From assembly GCF_963259705.1 (NCBI RefSeq), contig NC_081840.1, forward strand, positions 6,195,062 through 6,259,061: a stretch of 64,000 nucleotides of DNA, in the 5' to 3' direction. The DNA comes from Myotis daubentonii (Eukaryota > Chordata > Mammalia > Chiroptera > Vespertilionidae). The notes below the pieces were generated by a model that had not been told where the DNA came from, did no database searches, and was given only the letters and a program-made list of their open reading frames with translations. The position numbers and the translations under genes were made by a program. Shown here one piece after another: positions 11,701 to 22,825 of this stretch; the first letter of the stretch is position 1, and each line of letters opens with the position of its first letter.

Positions 11701-14700
11701 AGGATTAGGCAGTCAGCCTGGAGCCCACCCAGTTGGGTATCTGAGCCCAGGACTCCCCACGGGGTTTCCAGACCAAGGTCCCCTCCTCCCTGGGTTGACA
11801 GAGGCTCTCAGCTCAGGACGCTGGGTCCAGGGGAAGCGGCCTCCCGGGTAATGGAGGGCCCTCTCCCTTTTCCCCTTTTCCCCTGGTCTTTCAGGCTGTC
11901 ACTGTCACGGTCAGTCAGTCGCAGGCAGCACAGCTGCTGCCCCTGCCCCTGCCCCTGCTTAGGCCCGGCTCCCCTCCCCCACGGGCAGCCTGCTCCCTGG
12001 GCAAAGGTGGGCTCGGCCTCTGCTCAGGAGGCTTGACACTGAGGGGACAGGAGTAGGTAGGGTCATCACTGCCCTTCAGCCTATATTTCAGGCTCCCAGG
12101 TGGCCGCCGAGCCCTGAGCAGAGGCCGAGGAAGGAGCCGGCCGCGAGGCTCACGGGCTCAGGCTGTGCTGGCGCCCTCCCTCCCTAATGATAAATCCTCT
12201 TTATGTTGCCTCGCTCCCAGCTGGGCTCCCAGGAACGCCTGGTGGGCTCGGGATAGGCCATCAGCATGGCGTCCAGGCCTTTCTCTATTGATTGCTTGCC
12301 ATCTCCCCTCCGCCAGGGAGCGGTCTTTGTAACAGAGGGGGAATCTGTCCCTGTGTAGACCCCTCCCCACCATCTGCCTTAACTAACTCGCTGTGTCTCT
12401 GGCTTTCTATTTGGTAGAAAATCAAAGCTAAAAAAAGGTCCCTCGGAGACCCACCAGCGAGAGCCCCTCCTTTTATACGTGGAGAAAGTGAGGCACGGAG
12501 CGGGGAGGGAGGGGTTGACCTCCGCAGCTGGCGGGAGGTGGGCACAGGACGGCCCCTCCCGGGCAGGCGGGGGTCTGGGGGCCGCACTGTCTGAGAGCCC
12601 CTGACCCGGGCCCCTTTGTTCATCGCGTCCTGGGCTCGCTGAGCCGGGATAATGAAGTGTGCGTGACGGGAGGTGTCGAAAGGCGGTGGGAACGTACCCG
12701 TGTTCATGGAAACGCACGCTGACGGGAGAGGGCTCGATAGTTCTCATCTTGCTGCCTTCAAAAGAGCCAGCCTTTTAATCTTGGGCCCCCTTAGTTCAGA
12801 ACCTGTACGCAGAGACCACCTGGAGGAGGAGGCAGGGCTGGGCTAAATCGCATCTCCATTTCCCCCCTGCCCCTGGGGATGGCCCGGCACAAAGGGCCTC
12901 TGGTGTTTCTAACGGTTGGGCTGTACTAGTCCCCCAAGTGGCAGCCACCCCCCGAAAAAAACACACACAAAAAAACCCACGAAGAGCTGGGTGTGCAAAG
13001 CTGCCTGGAGGAGGCAGGCACGGGGAGCTCAGTGCACTTTTAGGGGAGGAAGGTGTCTGTTGTGAAGGTGATGATGCTGGACTGAGGGGTGACTTGGTTC
13101 CCCAGAAAAGGGGAGAGGTGACCTGGGTGGAGTGGCAGGGAGCAGCTGTGACTTTCTGTCCCCGTGACCGAACACAAGGACCCTCCTTCAGCTCCCCAAG
13201 CTGCTCAGGAATATTTTTTTGGGGGGGGGTCACTACACCTCTTCCTCAGGACCCCACTCAGTGACCGTTGGCAGTGGCCACAGGCGGAGACGGGGAGGCA
13301 GCCTAGCTGGGGTCCCTCTCTCAACCAGTTGGAGGTGTGTCTTCCTGCCTCTGTCCCCCCTCCCCTCTTTGGTCTGATGTTCTCTCCCCTCCCCCAGACA
13401 TGCGGGCTTGCACCTCGAACCCCTGCGCTAACAACGGCACGTGCACCACCATGCAGAAGGGCCACTACCAGTGCACCTGTGCCCCTGGCTTCTCGGGAGA
13501 GAACTGCCAGAAGAAGGACGGGCCCTGCGAGGTCAACGGGTAAATATTCCTCCCGTTACCTGGGCTCTGATGAATGCGGCCTCTGATTCCCCTTCTCGCC
13601 CCTAAAGCCCCTTTCAGCCTCAGCCAGTGAGACCTGGCGCCTGACAAAAGACCAGCAAGTCTGCAGCCCCGTGGGGGGCCGCCCTCCATCAGAGGAAGTG
13701 TCATTTCCATAATTTCTTCAAATGATCCCGAAGGCGATTTCATATTCCCCTGCCCTCCCCGGGTCCCGTGTGTGAATGACAGTAGATTGGGATGGAGCTC
13801 GGAGCTTGGAGCTGCATAATTTTCTACAGGCGACTGGTGGGGCGGGGTGGGGGGGAGAGATCAGTTCCGCAGGGCCCCAGGCTGTTTTTGTGAAACCCAC
13901 AAACCTACTTCAGGGGGTGGTTTTAGGGGCTGGGCAGCTCTGCAGGTGGGTTTGCTGGGGGTGTCTCAGGAGGAGGCTGCCTGGCTGAGGGGGGAGGGGG
14001 CTGTGGGCCAGCACAGGGAGGGGCGGGGGCGGGATGGGGAGGACAAGCCATAGGGGCCAGGGGCTGGGGTCCACCTCTCAGCTACCCTGAGTGGGGAGGG
14101 AGCCCTGGGATCCTGGGCAGTGGGCACTGAGGCAGAATGGCCACTGGTCGGTCCTGTGCCTCCCCGAGCAGGGTTCCCCACAGCCCCCCCTCTGGCCCTG
14201 ATGTGCATAGCTGCACGGAGGGGGCTAAAAGGGAGGCTAGGAGAGATCTTGACAGCAGCAAGAATTCCACCTGGGACCCCTAGCCCCTGGCCCAGGGGCT
14301 GCCCTGCCACACCAGCGCCTCCTGCCCTGGCATTGCAGGGTGGTGTGGAGGATGCGGACTGGCTGGTGGTGCCACAAGCAGGCACATGTGAGGCATGGAA
14401 AGATCAGGACGCCGAGGGCGACATCGCACACCGTGCCGGCTTATCGGAGAGAAGGGAACATTCAGAGCCAGCCCTTTAAAATATTTTGCTTTTCTCTCTA
14501 ACAAAATCCAGCCCGGGGTCCTTGAAATTCCTTCAGAGCCCCGCTCCTGTGCCGCCCTCCTCCGAGGGGCGACGCGGCTTTCTCGCGCCCACCGCCCCTT
14601 TCTTCCCTGGAGTTTCGGCATTTATCAGATGACAAAGGGCCCGCTCCTTTAGAAGCACTTACGTTAAATGCTCCGTGCGCTCCGCTTGGAGCAAACAGCT

Positions 14701-16025
14701 TCGGTCTGCAAGCTGCACTTGGGTGAATGAGCCACTATTAACCAGCGGCAGGGACGCCAAGACAGACCGCGTGTTTCTTTCACTCGGAGAGTCCCCAAGG
14801 GTTTCTGCACAATGAGCTGCAGGCTCGCTCCGCTGAAAATAAAAGTAAAAATAATAATGGGGTGGTGATGGGGGGCGGGGGAGACCGTCAGGGACGCCCT
14901 GTGTGGCTCGGCGTTGGGGGCGTAGGGACCAAGCTAGAGGAGGGGGCTCCCTCCAGCCCTGCCTTATCCCTAACTTTGCCTCTCTCCGCCTCAGTTTCCC
15001 CCACCAGTCCAGGGACTCACTGGCAGGCCTCTGGTAGGAGAGATGGGCATCCGGGAGGTCGGCGTGCTCCAGGTGGGGGTGAGGGGCACACCCCACCCGG
15101 TGTGCGGCTGCCTCGGACACCAGAGGCCCTCGTAGGCAGGGGTCCCAGTGCCCGCCGCCTCCCCAGCACCCCTGGCTGGCATCACTCACTCACCTCATGT
15201 GTTCTGAACATTTGCCCGCAGCACCACTGTCCTAGCCCACCCCCCAGGGGACCTCTGCCTTGTCCCCTTCTGTGTTGCAGCTCCCCCTGCCAGCACGGCG
15301 GCTCCTGCGTGGACGATGATGGCCAGGCCTCGTATGCCTCCTGCCTGTGCCCCCCTGGCTTCTCGGGCAATTTTTGCGAGATCGTGGTCAACAGCTGTAC
15401 CTCCAACCCGTGCGAGAACCAAGGCACCTGCACCGACATTGGGGGCGACTTCCGCTGCCGCTGCCCCCCTGGCTTCGTGGACAAAACCTGCAGTCGCTCG
15501 GTGACCAACTGTGCCTCCGAACCGTGCCTGAACGGGGGCACCTGCCTGCAGCACTCCCAGGTGAGGTTCGAGTGTCGGTGCCGGCCCCAGTTCACAGGTC
15601 CCCTCTGCGGCAAGAAGCGCGCGGCGAGCTCCCAGCAGGGCACCCGTGTGCCCAACGGGCCCGGGCTGGCCTACCGCGTGACCCCCGGGGTGCACGAGCT
15701 GCCCGTGGGGCAGCCCGAGCACCACATCCTAAAGGTGGCCATGAGGGAGGTCAAAAAGGACACCCCGCTCCTCTCCGAGGGCCAGGCCATCTGCTTCACC
15801 ATCCTGGGCGTGCTGACCGGTCTGGTGGTGCTGGGCACCCTGAGCATCGTCTTCCTCAACAAGTGTGAGGCCTGGATCGCCAACCTGCGCTACAACCGCA
15901 TGCTGAACAAGAAGAAGAAGCTGCTGCTGCGCTACAACAGCGGGGAGGACATGGCCGTCAACATCATCTTCCCCGACAAGGTCGACATGACCACCTTCAA
16001 GGAGGCTAGCGACGAGGAGATCTAA
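8724..16025 (+). CDS. DLK1: DLK1, delta-like non-canonical Notch ligand 1 (spliced, five coding exons)
   Basis: Joining 8724-8790, 9960-10023, 10497-10627, 13398-13539 and 15281-16025 gives 1149 nt, 382 residues plus stop. All introns are GT-AG and the phases match. The human protein is one residue longer, and the single missing residue is near the C-terminus. Domains: signal peptide about 1-23; six EGF-like repeats at about 24-55, 53-86, 88-125, 127-168, 170-206 and 208-245; a juxtamembrane stalk; one transmembrane helix about 304-327; a short basic, then acidic, cytoplasmic tail. There is no DSL domain, as expected for this non-canonical ligand. An N-glycosylation sequon (NGT) lies at residue 100. 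In the family, DLK1 restrains adipocyte and other differentiation, is shed by ADAM17, and is expressed from the paternal allele in an imprinted domain with MEG3. Imprinting here is inferred from orthology. Confidence 0.98.
8791..9959 (+). other. DLK1: DLK1 intron 1
   Basis: A 1169-bp GT-AG intron. The CpG island extends into its first 100-150 bp. Near 9380-9400 'cacacagtaggcgcct' resembles the 3' part of a MIR. A T9 run lies near 9483. No other feature is seen. Confidence 0.9.
9960..10023 (+). CDS. DLK1: DLK1 coding exon 2: most of EGF repeat 1
   Basis: A 64-nt exon after 'gtgcctcag', encoding [20 protein letters not shown] with the cysteine spacing of EGF repeat 1. The donor is GTAATG. The exon ends with two bases of an arginine codon (residue 44). 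Confidence 0.96.
10024..10496 (+). other. DLK1: DLK1 intron 2
   Basis: A 473-bp GT-AG intron with a G10 run at about 10198-10207 and an A8 run near 10134. The acceptor is preceded by the pyrimidine-rich 'ctccccgccccctgcag'. No other feature is seen. Confidence 0.9.
10497..10627 (+). CDS. DLK1: DLK1 coding exon 3: end of EGF 1 and EGF 2
   Basis: A 131-nt exon encoding the end of EGF 1 ([10 protein letters not shown]) and all of EGF 2, which ends [13 protein letters not shown]. The donor is GTGGGC at 10628. The exon closes on the first base of an aspartate codon completed in exon 4. EGF 2 residues such as [10 protein letters not shown] differ from the human form while keeping every cysteine. 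Confidence 0.96.
10628..13397 (+). other. DLK1: DLK1 intron 3, with a conserved-looking block near 12.1-12.75 kb
   Basis: A 2770-bp GT-AG intron. About 11,388-11,432 is a MIR relic on the - strand. C runs and a CA run lie at 11,510-11,536. About 12,170-12,420 is AT-richer and non-repetitive, with 'ctaatgataaatcc' (GATA-type) and 'ctattgattgcttgcc'. This block is a candidate intronic enhancer. No alternative coding exon is recognisable. Confidence 0.75.
13398..13539 (+). CDS. DLK1: DLK1 coding exon 4: EGF repeat 3
   Basis: A 142-nt exon after 'ctcccctcccccag', encoding [16 protein letters not shown] through [17 protein letters not shown]. It carries the NGT glycosylation sequon (Asn100). The donor is GTAAAT at 13540. 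The last two bases start a glycine codon completed in exon 5. Confidence 0.97.
13540..15280 (+). other. DLK1: DLK1 intron 4, with an AT-rich block near 14.45-14.87 kb
   Basis: A 1741-bp GT-AG intron. About 14,450-14,870 stands out from the GC-rich remainder. It contains 'tttatcagatgac' (a GATA site abutting a CAGATG E-box), 'ccctttaaaatattttgc', 'gagccactattaaccag' and an A/T tail 'aaaataaaagtaaaaataat'. It is unique and looks like a constrained element. Purine- and GC-rich sequence fills the remainder. Confidence 0.75.
15281..16025 (+). CDS. DLK1: DLK1 coding exon 5: EGF 4-6, stalk, transmembrane helix, tail
   Basis: A 745-nt terminal coding exon following 'ccttctgtgttgcag'. It encodes EGF 4 (from SPCQHGGSC), EGF 5, EGF 6 (ending PLCGKKR), the stalk, a transmembrane helix built on [16 protein letters not shown], and a tail ending [13 protein letters not shown] before TAA at 16023-16025. 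A strong internal donor (CAG|GTGAGG at 15561) and an internal acceptor (AG at 15778-15779) bound an optional 219-nt in-frame intron. Confidence 0.98.
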
Positions 16026-16370
16026 GCAGGGATCCAGGCAGAGCCCCCACTGTTCCACCCCGCCCCCTCCATCCTCGGGGTCCCCGCAGAGCTCACCTGA
16101 TGCGGTCGGTTCTAACCTCGGTGGGCGGATTTGCTCGCGCTCCTGTCAGACCTGGTGAACGCGCTACGCTTCGCTGTGTGTATTCTTTGTGCCACTACTG
16201 TGTGACCCACGCAATGCGCTCAATGCAACGATGGCCACCCTCCCCCCTCTTTCCCAATGCATGACTAAGAATAAGAATAAGAATTTAATCTTTAAACGAG
16301 TAAGATAAGTAGCATGTCGTTCTAAACTTCAAATTTTAGCATAAAATAAAAAAAAAGACAAAAAAAAAAC
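16026..16370 (+). other. DLK1: DLK1 3' UTR with polyadenylation signal
   Basis: Sequence after the stop keeps a unique character, with AT-rich 'gaataagaatttaatc' near 16,275. A canonical AATAAA lies at 16,345-16,350, followed by A-rich DNA. The cleavage site is probably within about 16,360-16,380, giving a 3' UTR of roughly 340-350 nt. The exact end is an inference. Confidence 0.75.
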
Positions 16371-19300
16371 AAGGCAACTGGACCAGGACTCGGTGCGTCG
16401 ACGTCCCTCCCCCGAGGGGCCTCGGCCACGGGGTCCTTGTAACGTATTCTTGCACGACCGACCACTGTGACCTGGGCTAAGACCCCTTTCGTTCGTTAAT
16501 TCTCACACGCCACATCCGACTCGCACTCACTTCAAGTTCAACATCGCAGTCCTTAGATCTTTGTGATGGAGTTGAGGATTTTGCAGAGTGCAGCGGCCAT
16601 GTGTCAGGCAGAGAGAAAACCCCGGGTTGGCTGCTGGGGGGCCGGGACCTCGTCCCAGCCCTGCCACTAACTCGCTGCGTCACCCTTAGCGAGCCCACCA
16701 TTTCACCCCTCGCGAGGGAGGGGCTTGACCCCAGTGACCATCAAGGTCCTCTCTTGTCTAAAACTCTGAATTAGGAACGATGGGGGATGAACCAAAACAG
16801 CTCCCGACCCTCCCCTGAGGATCGCATGGAGGCTAGGTCCCATCCCCGGGTCCGCATGTTTTGGTCTATTCCGATGCCCACTTGGCGTCCTGAAATCACC
16901 CCTAAGTGCAGTTTTCAAAGTGGGGAGCCTCCTGGCTCACTTTCCATTTGGGAACGATTAGCCGCTTTGAGTCACAATACATAGCCTTGGAGTTGCCTCT
17001 CGGGCAACCCCCACCCACCAAAATCTCCAATACTCTACGCCCCTTCCCCCTGTAGATTAGCCATATTTCTTAAAGAGTAAATGCAGGTGAACCGCAAGTG
17101 CCCCTGGCGAAGTCTGAGCAGCAACACAGCCCTCCCCTAGGCGTTCGCAGGGGTTAGTGGAACCTGTCCCTTGTGGGGCGTTTTCTCGTTCTGTGGCCGA
17201 AGCAGTACCAGGCCTGGCCTACATGGCTATGCAGTTCATTTGTGTTGCCGAGTTAGTAACGCTCAGATCCTGAAAGACCTAGCCAGTTTCTGAATCATGA
17301 ACTTGACTTTTTTAAGAAGAGCATCTATTTTTGTTGGGGAAAAAAAAAAATGGAGATGGGACAGAGTTCTGTCTAGCTCCCCAGCTCTTTGGGTTGGGCA
17401 GCTAAACAGTCCTTGGGTACCAGACAGGACTATTTTGCTTCTTAAGTTATTTGGGTAGGAATCAATACTCTGAGCTTTGTTGAGTATTACTGACGTGTTT
17501 ACCTTGCTCCAAGTCATCATCACCTTCATCACGGTCATTCAGATCACCACATGCGTCACCGTCATCACTCAACCATCAACCTTGTCACCCCCACCCACTC
17601 AACCACCGCCAAGTCCCTTGTCATTCTGGTTCCAAGCCTGTCATTTTCCCCAAAACCTGATGTCCCACTCCCAGTTCCTCCTCATCCTAGCCCCAAGATG
17701 CCACCCTGGTCACCTCGTCCCTGACAGGCGATGTCACCCCAAACTCCCATCACCTTCCCCGTCAAACCCCTCCCCATTTTAAACCTGCCCTTTCTCTCCT
17801 GCCTCCCCACAATTCTCCCTCAACCCCAAACCCTGTTACCACCGCCAAGGCCCCTCCCACCCCCAGGCTCCTGTTGCTGCGCTCCTGCCCCTCCCCTCCC
17901 TCACCCTCATCCCCTGGCTTCCGGGCCTCCCATCTCTGATAACCCCTCCCCCCAGTCCTTCCTTCTCCCCACAAGTCATTTGAGTCAACATCTCATTTTG
18001 AGTGTGTCTTAAAAACTTTAAAAAGACAAAAAAAAAACCAGAACGGTTGGCATGTGTCGGGTGGGTGTCCGGCACCCGCCTGGCCTCTCTCACGTGAGAC
18101 CTTGATCGAGTCAACTACCGGTTCTGATCCTCAGATTCCCCAAACTTGAAATTCTGAGATTGGATGACATGACCAAATTCTCTGCACCCCCTTTTCGGCC
18201 TCCAGGCTGTGGAGAACAGCCTTGTCCCCCGGTGACAAGGAAGAGACGTCCCGCCATTTATCCTTGACCCACTCCTCATCGGTCCACCCACCCATCCACC
18301 ATTCATTCAATCAGGAAGCATTTCCAAGCACCTGCCGAGGGCAAGGCAGCGTGCAGGGAGCTGCAGGTCCCGCAGGACGAGGGGCAGTCTTGGGAGGGCA
18401 GGGGACACCCAGGTGTCCCCAGGAAGCCAAGCGCAGTGCAGGTAACATGCCGTGGGAGCATTGGAGGGTCCTCAACAGACGCCTCCCTGAGAGCCTGACC
18501 ATCTCACTTCCCACGTGACAGTCTCTCTTACCAGCACCTGATGTGGCCGCCCCGCCCAAATTCCACAGTGCCCAGCTCACCCGTCCCGCGAGATCAGAAC
18601 AGGGTTAGTGCCTCGCCTCGGTCTTCACGCCCCGCAGAAACGGCGCCTACCCTCCTTGGTGGGGGCGCCCGGTTCTGCTGAGAGTGTCGGGACTTTGGCT
18701 GCCCACCGCACCTCGGTGTGTGTGGGGTCGTGTGTAGTTTACGTAAACACAAGGGGAAGCTTTTAAGATGCTGTCAGCGACATGACCACCAATTCGGCCC
18801 CAAAACTGAGAGAGGAGTAGGCGTGATTATCTTCTTGTAACCCCAACAACGTGGAAAATGTCAATGGCACTCTTTGGCTTTCCCATCTACTCGCCCAGAC
18901 GTGCAAAAAAGTTTGTTTATTAAACAATAAACAAAACCCAAGGGCTACTCATGTTTCTGTGGTGTGTGTGTGCTGTGTGCGTCGGCTACCCTTCTCCCTT
19001 CCCTGGGCCGGGGGCCCTGCTCTGGCCCCACCCAGCCCTTCACACGTGGGGAGGAGGCCAAGGCTAAGGCCGAGCCCACCCACCCTTCCGGACCACACTC
19101 CGAGTGTTTGCAGACGGGAATTTCCTGCCCCCCTCCAGGGCCCTCACTGCCTCTTCCCTGTGTCTCGGTGGCCATTTGTGGGTGGTGTGGGTGATGTGGG
19201 AGGTGTGAGTGCGTGGTGTGGGTGGTGTGGGTGGTGTGGGTGGAGGGGGGACGTGAGGATGAAGGGGGCTGTGGGGTAGCCCCAAACCCTCCACAGAGCC

Positions 19301-20258
19301 AGGGACCAGCTCACTCCAGGCACAGGTTCTATCGAGAACTCCAGGGTGGTCGGGTCTGAGTCCATGCTGGCCCCGCCCTCCAGGACTTAGAGGTAGAATT
19401 GTATCTGATACTCAGTTGGGGGACTTGTCGCCTTTAAATGGTGGCACATCCGGTATATGAGTCCCATTTGTTCTCCTGACTCGGACCTTACACGTTGGGG
19501 GGGTGGAGGGGGACCCACGGCTCTTCTGGCCCCAGGCCCGGCCCGAGGCTGGTTGAGTCAGCTCAGTGGAGACGTCCATTTTAGGTCCCGTGGAGGGGGT
19601 GACATTGCCTGTGCCCGCCCTGGGGGATCAGCCAGAGCCCCCACCTCCTGACAGGGTGCAGGGACCTCTGTTCAGGCCCTCACTCTGCTGGCCCAGAGAG
19701 TGACCCTCAGTCTGTGGGGGAGTCTTCTCTCCACGTCCTGCCACACCCGTTCCTTCTCGGCCAGGTCACTGCCACCCCCATCTAGATGCTCAGCCAGGCC
19801 TCGGTATCCCCGAGACTCCTCCCTCCTGGGCCCCCATATCCTGCCAGAACTATCCCCCTCAGCCCCCTGGGGTGGGGGTCTCTTCAATGCCCTGGGGCAC
19901 ACAGGTACAAGCAGATGGGTGCTATTTCAAAAACCCTAAGAAAACAAGATGACAATGTTGAGGGGATAAACGTAGAAACCTGTATGAAAGGCAAATGTCA
20001 ATTACCCAGAATCCTCCCCGGGGCCAGTAGGATTAGAGCATTACCTGGGAAGAGCCCCCTTGGGGCCACCTGCCTGCTATCCTGACCCTTTGATGGAACG
20101 GGGCACCAGGCTAGGGTCAGGATTCTGGAGCAAAGATGGAGACAAGATGAAGGTCTTTTGATTCTTTCTTTAAAGCTGGGAAAGGGAACCCCAACATGTC
20201 CTCCCTCATGAAAAAACAAAAATCCTCAATAAAATAACAAATCGAATGCAGCCAAGTA
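16371..20258. other. DLK1 3' flank, mostly unique
   Basis: No gene is supported. A MIR relic lies at about 16,645-16,720 (+). 17,510-17,960 is a C/T-rich low-complexity stretch. 19,180-19,255 is a short GGTGTGGGTGGTGT-type tandem. CpG density is moderate near 18,540-18,740. The rest is unassigned. Confidence 0.4.
19184..19256 (+). repeat. Short GTGGGTGGTGTG minisatellite
   Basis: About six imperfect copies of a 9-12 bp GTGGTGTGG-type unit. G runs of three or more on this strand give some G-quadruplex potential. Confidence 0.7.
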
Positions 20259-20445
20259 TCCTATATAATAAAAAGGCGATATGCAAATGGTTGTTACACC
20301 ATGACACATAACGACCGATCAGCAGGAGGGCGGGGCAGCAAGCTATGGGAGGTGGAGAACTATGAGTGGCGCTGGGCGCGGGGCAGCCAGCTGAGACAGG
20401 CAGCAGCGAGCTATTCACGTATGGATTTGTGCGCAGGGCCACTAG
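20259..20445 (+). mobile_element. Non-autonomous Helitron (HeliBat-type)
   Basis: The 5' end is TCCTATATAATAAAAAGG followed by a 'gatatgcaaatgg' motif. The 3' end is CTAG at 20,442-20,445. It is inserted between A (20,258) and T (20,446) with no target duplication, the Helitron signature. A 'cgaccgatcagcaggaggg' segment characteristic of bat copies is present. Length 187 bp. Confidence 0.85.
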
Positions 20446-21600
20446 TTTTTTATAAAAACCCCGATCAAGTAGAGCATTTTATGAGAAAGCAAGATCCATA
20501 GAGAGGGGGCCCTGGGAGACCCAGGTGGGAGGGAACAGCGGGATCACCCGGGTCGCTGCAGCCAGCCAGGTGCCAGGCAGGTGACCTGGGCAAAGGAACC
20601 CAGCTCCAGCCAGCTCCTGGGTCCTGCCTCATCCCACGGGCGGTGGGGCGGCAGGGGTGAAGGGAGAGAGTCTCCACCTGGGGCCCCGCTGCTGCAGTCT
20701 GGGCAGTGGGGAGGGCTCGGAGGGCTGTGGTCCTGGCCGGGAGGGCCCCAGGACGTGGAAGGCCCCAGAACGCAGGGCGGGTGGGGTGAGAGTCGGGGAC
20801 ATGCTCTAGTGGGTTTTGTTGCTGCAAGGGGCCCTTGCATGGGGCCCAGAGTCCAGGGAGCCAGCTAGGAAACTACCCGGCAAGCTCCATGTGGTGGAAG
20901 AGACGTGAGCTGCACGTGCAGGGGGTGGATGGACAGAAAGAAGTTTCTGGAAGGAGAGTGAGGAGGGAGGGGCCATCTGGACAGGGAGTAAAGGGGAAGG
21001 TGGGCTCCCAGCACAGGGCACCTGGCTCTGGGGATGGCTGCTAAGACAGCGGTTTGCTTGTCATCTCAGGCCTGTGGCTTTTATTTTCTTTAGTGACCGT
21101 TCCTACTGCCGAAAAAGAAAGCATTCGCCATGCACGTCACCCGCCCAAGAAACTTGCCTCGTTCAAGCGGGGAGACCCAGCCCCAGGTCCTCGCCCGAGC
21201 CGGTGGGGTGGGGATGTGCCTGGGGCTCTGCCCTGCTCAGAAGCGTGCCAGGCTCGGTCACTGCACCAGGTCCACAGTGAAGATGCACACGGAAGGGAAA
21301 CCAAACATCAACATGAAAATAGGTCAAAAGAAAAAAATATATACATATAATACCAATTCAGTAGATGCCAGAGGGAATTTAATGAGATACTAGGGGAAAG
21401 TACACATCTCTTTCATGTCATACGAAATGTCTGTTGTAAAGTAACACTTAGGATCCTACTGCTCAGTAAAACCCAATATTATTGTCTGCCACAAAAACTC
21501 AAGAGAATGGCCTACAGGTAACACGAGGAGTTGGTGCACATACGCCATACATATAAAAGCCTACATACCAATAACAACCTGTTTAAAAATGTATTGATCT
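20446..21600. other. Intergenic, mostly unassigned
   Basis: 20,500-21,050 is unique GC-rich DNA with no recognised feature. 21,300-21,600 is AT-rich and resembles decayed LINE sequence, but too weakly to assign. Confidence 0.3.
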
Positions 21601-21810
21601 GGCCCAGCCGGCATCGCTCAGTAGTTGAGCATCGGCCTATGAACCAGGAGGTCACAGTTCAATTCCTGGTCAGGGCACATATCCGGATTACAGGCTCGAT
21701 CCCCAGTCAGGGACATGCCAGAGGGAGTGGATCAATGATTCTCTCTCATCATTGATATTTCTAGCTCCCTCTCCCTTCCTTTCTGAAATCAATAAAAATA
21801 CATTTTAAAA
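21601..21810 (+). mobile_element. VES-type SINE (tRNA-derived)
   Basis: The Pol III B-box region 'ggtcacagttcaattcctgg' and the family tail 'gaaatcaataaaaatac' are both present. This copy belongs to the 'aaccaggaggtcacagttc' subgroup also seen at 31.5 and 50.2 kb. Confidence 0.9.
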
Positions 21811-21829
21811 ACAGATCTATTTTTTTTAA

Positions 21830-22085
21830 AAAAGTAATGATCTCAGTAATTAAGACCCAATGTTATAAAGCTGCTAGCTCTTCCTAAAATTACCACATAC
21901 ATGTAATGTTATTCATTGACATGAGGTCACTAGACAAATATGATACAAAAGTTTATCTGAAAAACATGAAGTGGTAAAAATAATCAAGAAAAAATAGTGA
22001 AGGGGCTAGTTGCACCCTCAGATATTAAAACAAAACCATAAGAAAAGCAGCGTGTCCTGCACAGCACAGCTAGTCCTGGTTTTCT
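21830..22085 (+). mobile_element. Old L1 fragment (ORF2 3' part)
   Basis: AT-rich sequence with 'tcaagaaaaaatagtgaagg' and 'cagatattaaaacaaaacca', in the order typical of the end of L1 ORF2. It is heavily decayed and no open frame is preserved. Confidence 0.6.
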
Positions 22086-22169
22086 AAACGGAATAAACAA
22101 ATGCATCCACCAGTGAGAGCTGTGGAAGTAAGTCGTCCAAGGCCTCAGCCTTGCCTAATCATGAACAAA

Positions 22170-22512
22170 CTAGTAGCCCATCACGCGATATCGCATGCAG
22201 TAGGCCGCCTGCCGCTGCCGGGGGAGCCGCGCTGCTTCCACGGGAACTGTGCAGCTTCCGCGGGAGGTGGGCCCGCTGTCTCCTCTCTGGGCCTGTGCTA
22301 GGCCACAGAGGCTGCGGGCTGGCCCCCCGTCCCTGTCCGTGTCCTCTTTGGCTCCGGGGGGCTGGCCCAAGCCAGGGCACGGTGGCTCACTGGCCCCGCT
22401 GACTCTGTCTCCATCTCTGCTCCAGGCCTCACCTGTGTACGCAACCTCCTCCTGTCCGGTTATGACCTGTTACGGCATCCCAGCCTAATTTGCATATATA
22501 TATATATATCTA
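22170..22512 (-). mobile_element. Helitron copy, reverse orientation
   Basis: Read on the - strand, the 3' end is CTAG at 22,170-22,173 next to a short inverted repeat around 'cgcgatatcgcatgc', and the 5' end carries 'atatgcaaattagg' near 22,485-22,500. An AT microsatellite obscures the 5' boundary. The interior is GC-rich. Confidence 0.65.
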
Positions 22513-22825
22513 TGAATGAAAACTGAGGCCAACAGAATGACCAGCCTAAAGTTCTCAACTGAGGTCAGCTTTGCCACTCAGGAGACATTTGGCTATGACT
22601 AGAGGCATTTTTCATCATCAAAACTGGCCGGTGCTACTGGCACCTGACGGGAGAGACCCACAGAGCACAAGACAGCCCCCACCACACAGAGTTATTTGGC
22701 TCTAAATGTCAGCGTTGCCCAGGTTGAGAAACCCTGGCCTCAGACAGTAGGACAGAAAAGGGACTGTTAAAGACAAGAGCACCCGCCTCTGTCCGAGGCC
22801 GAGCTAAGTACTTTACCTGCTTGCC

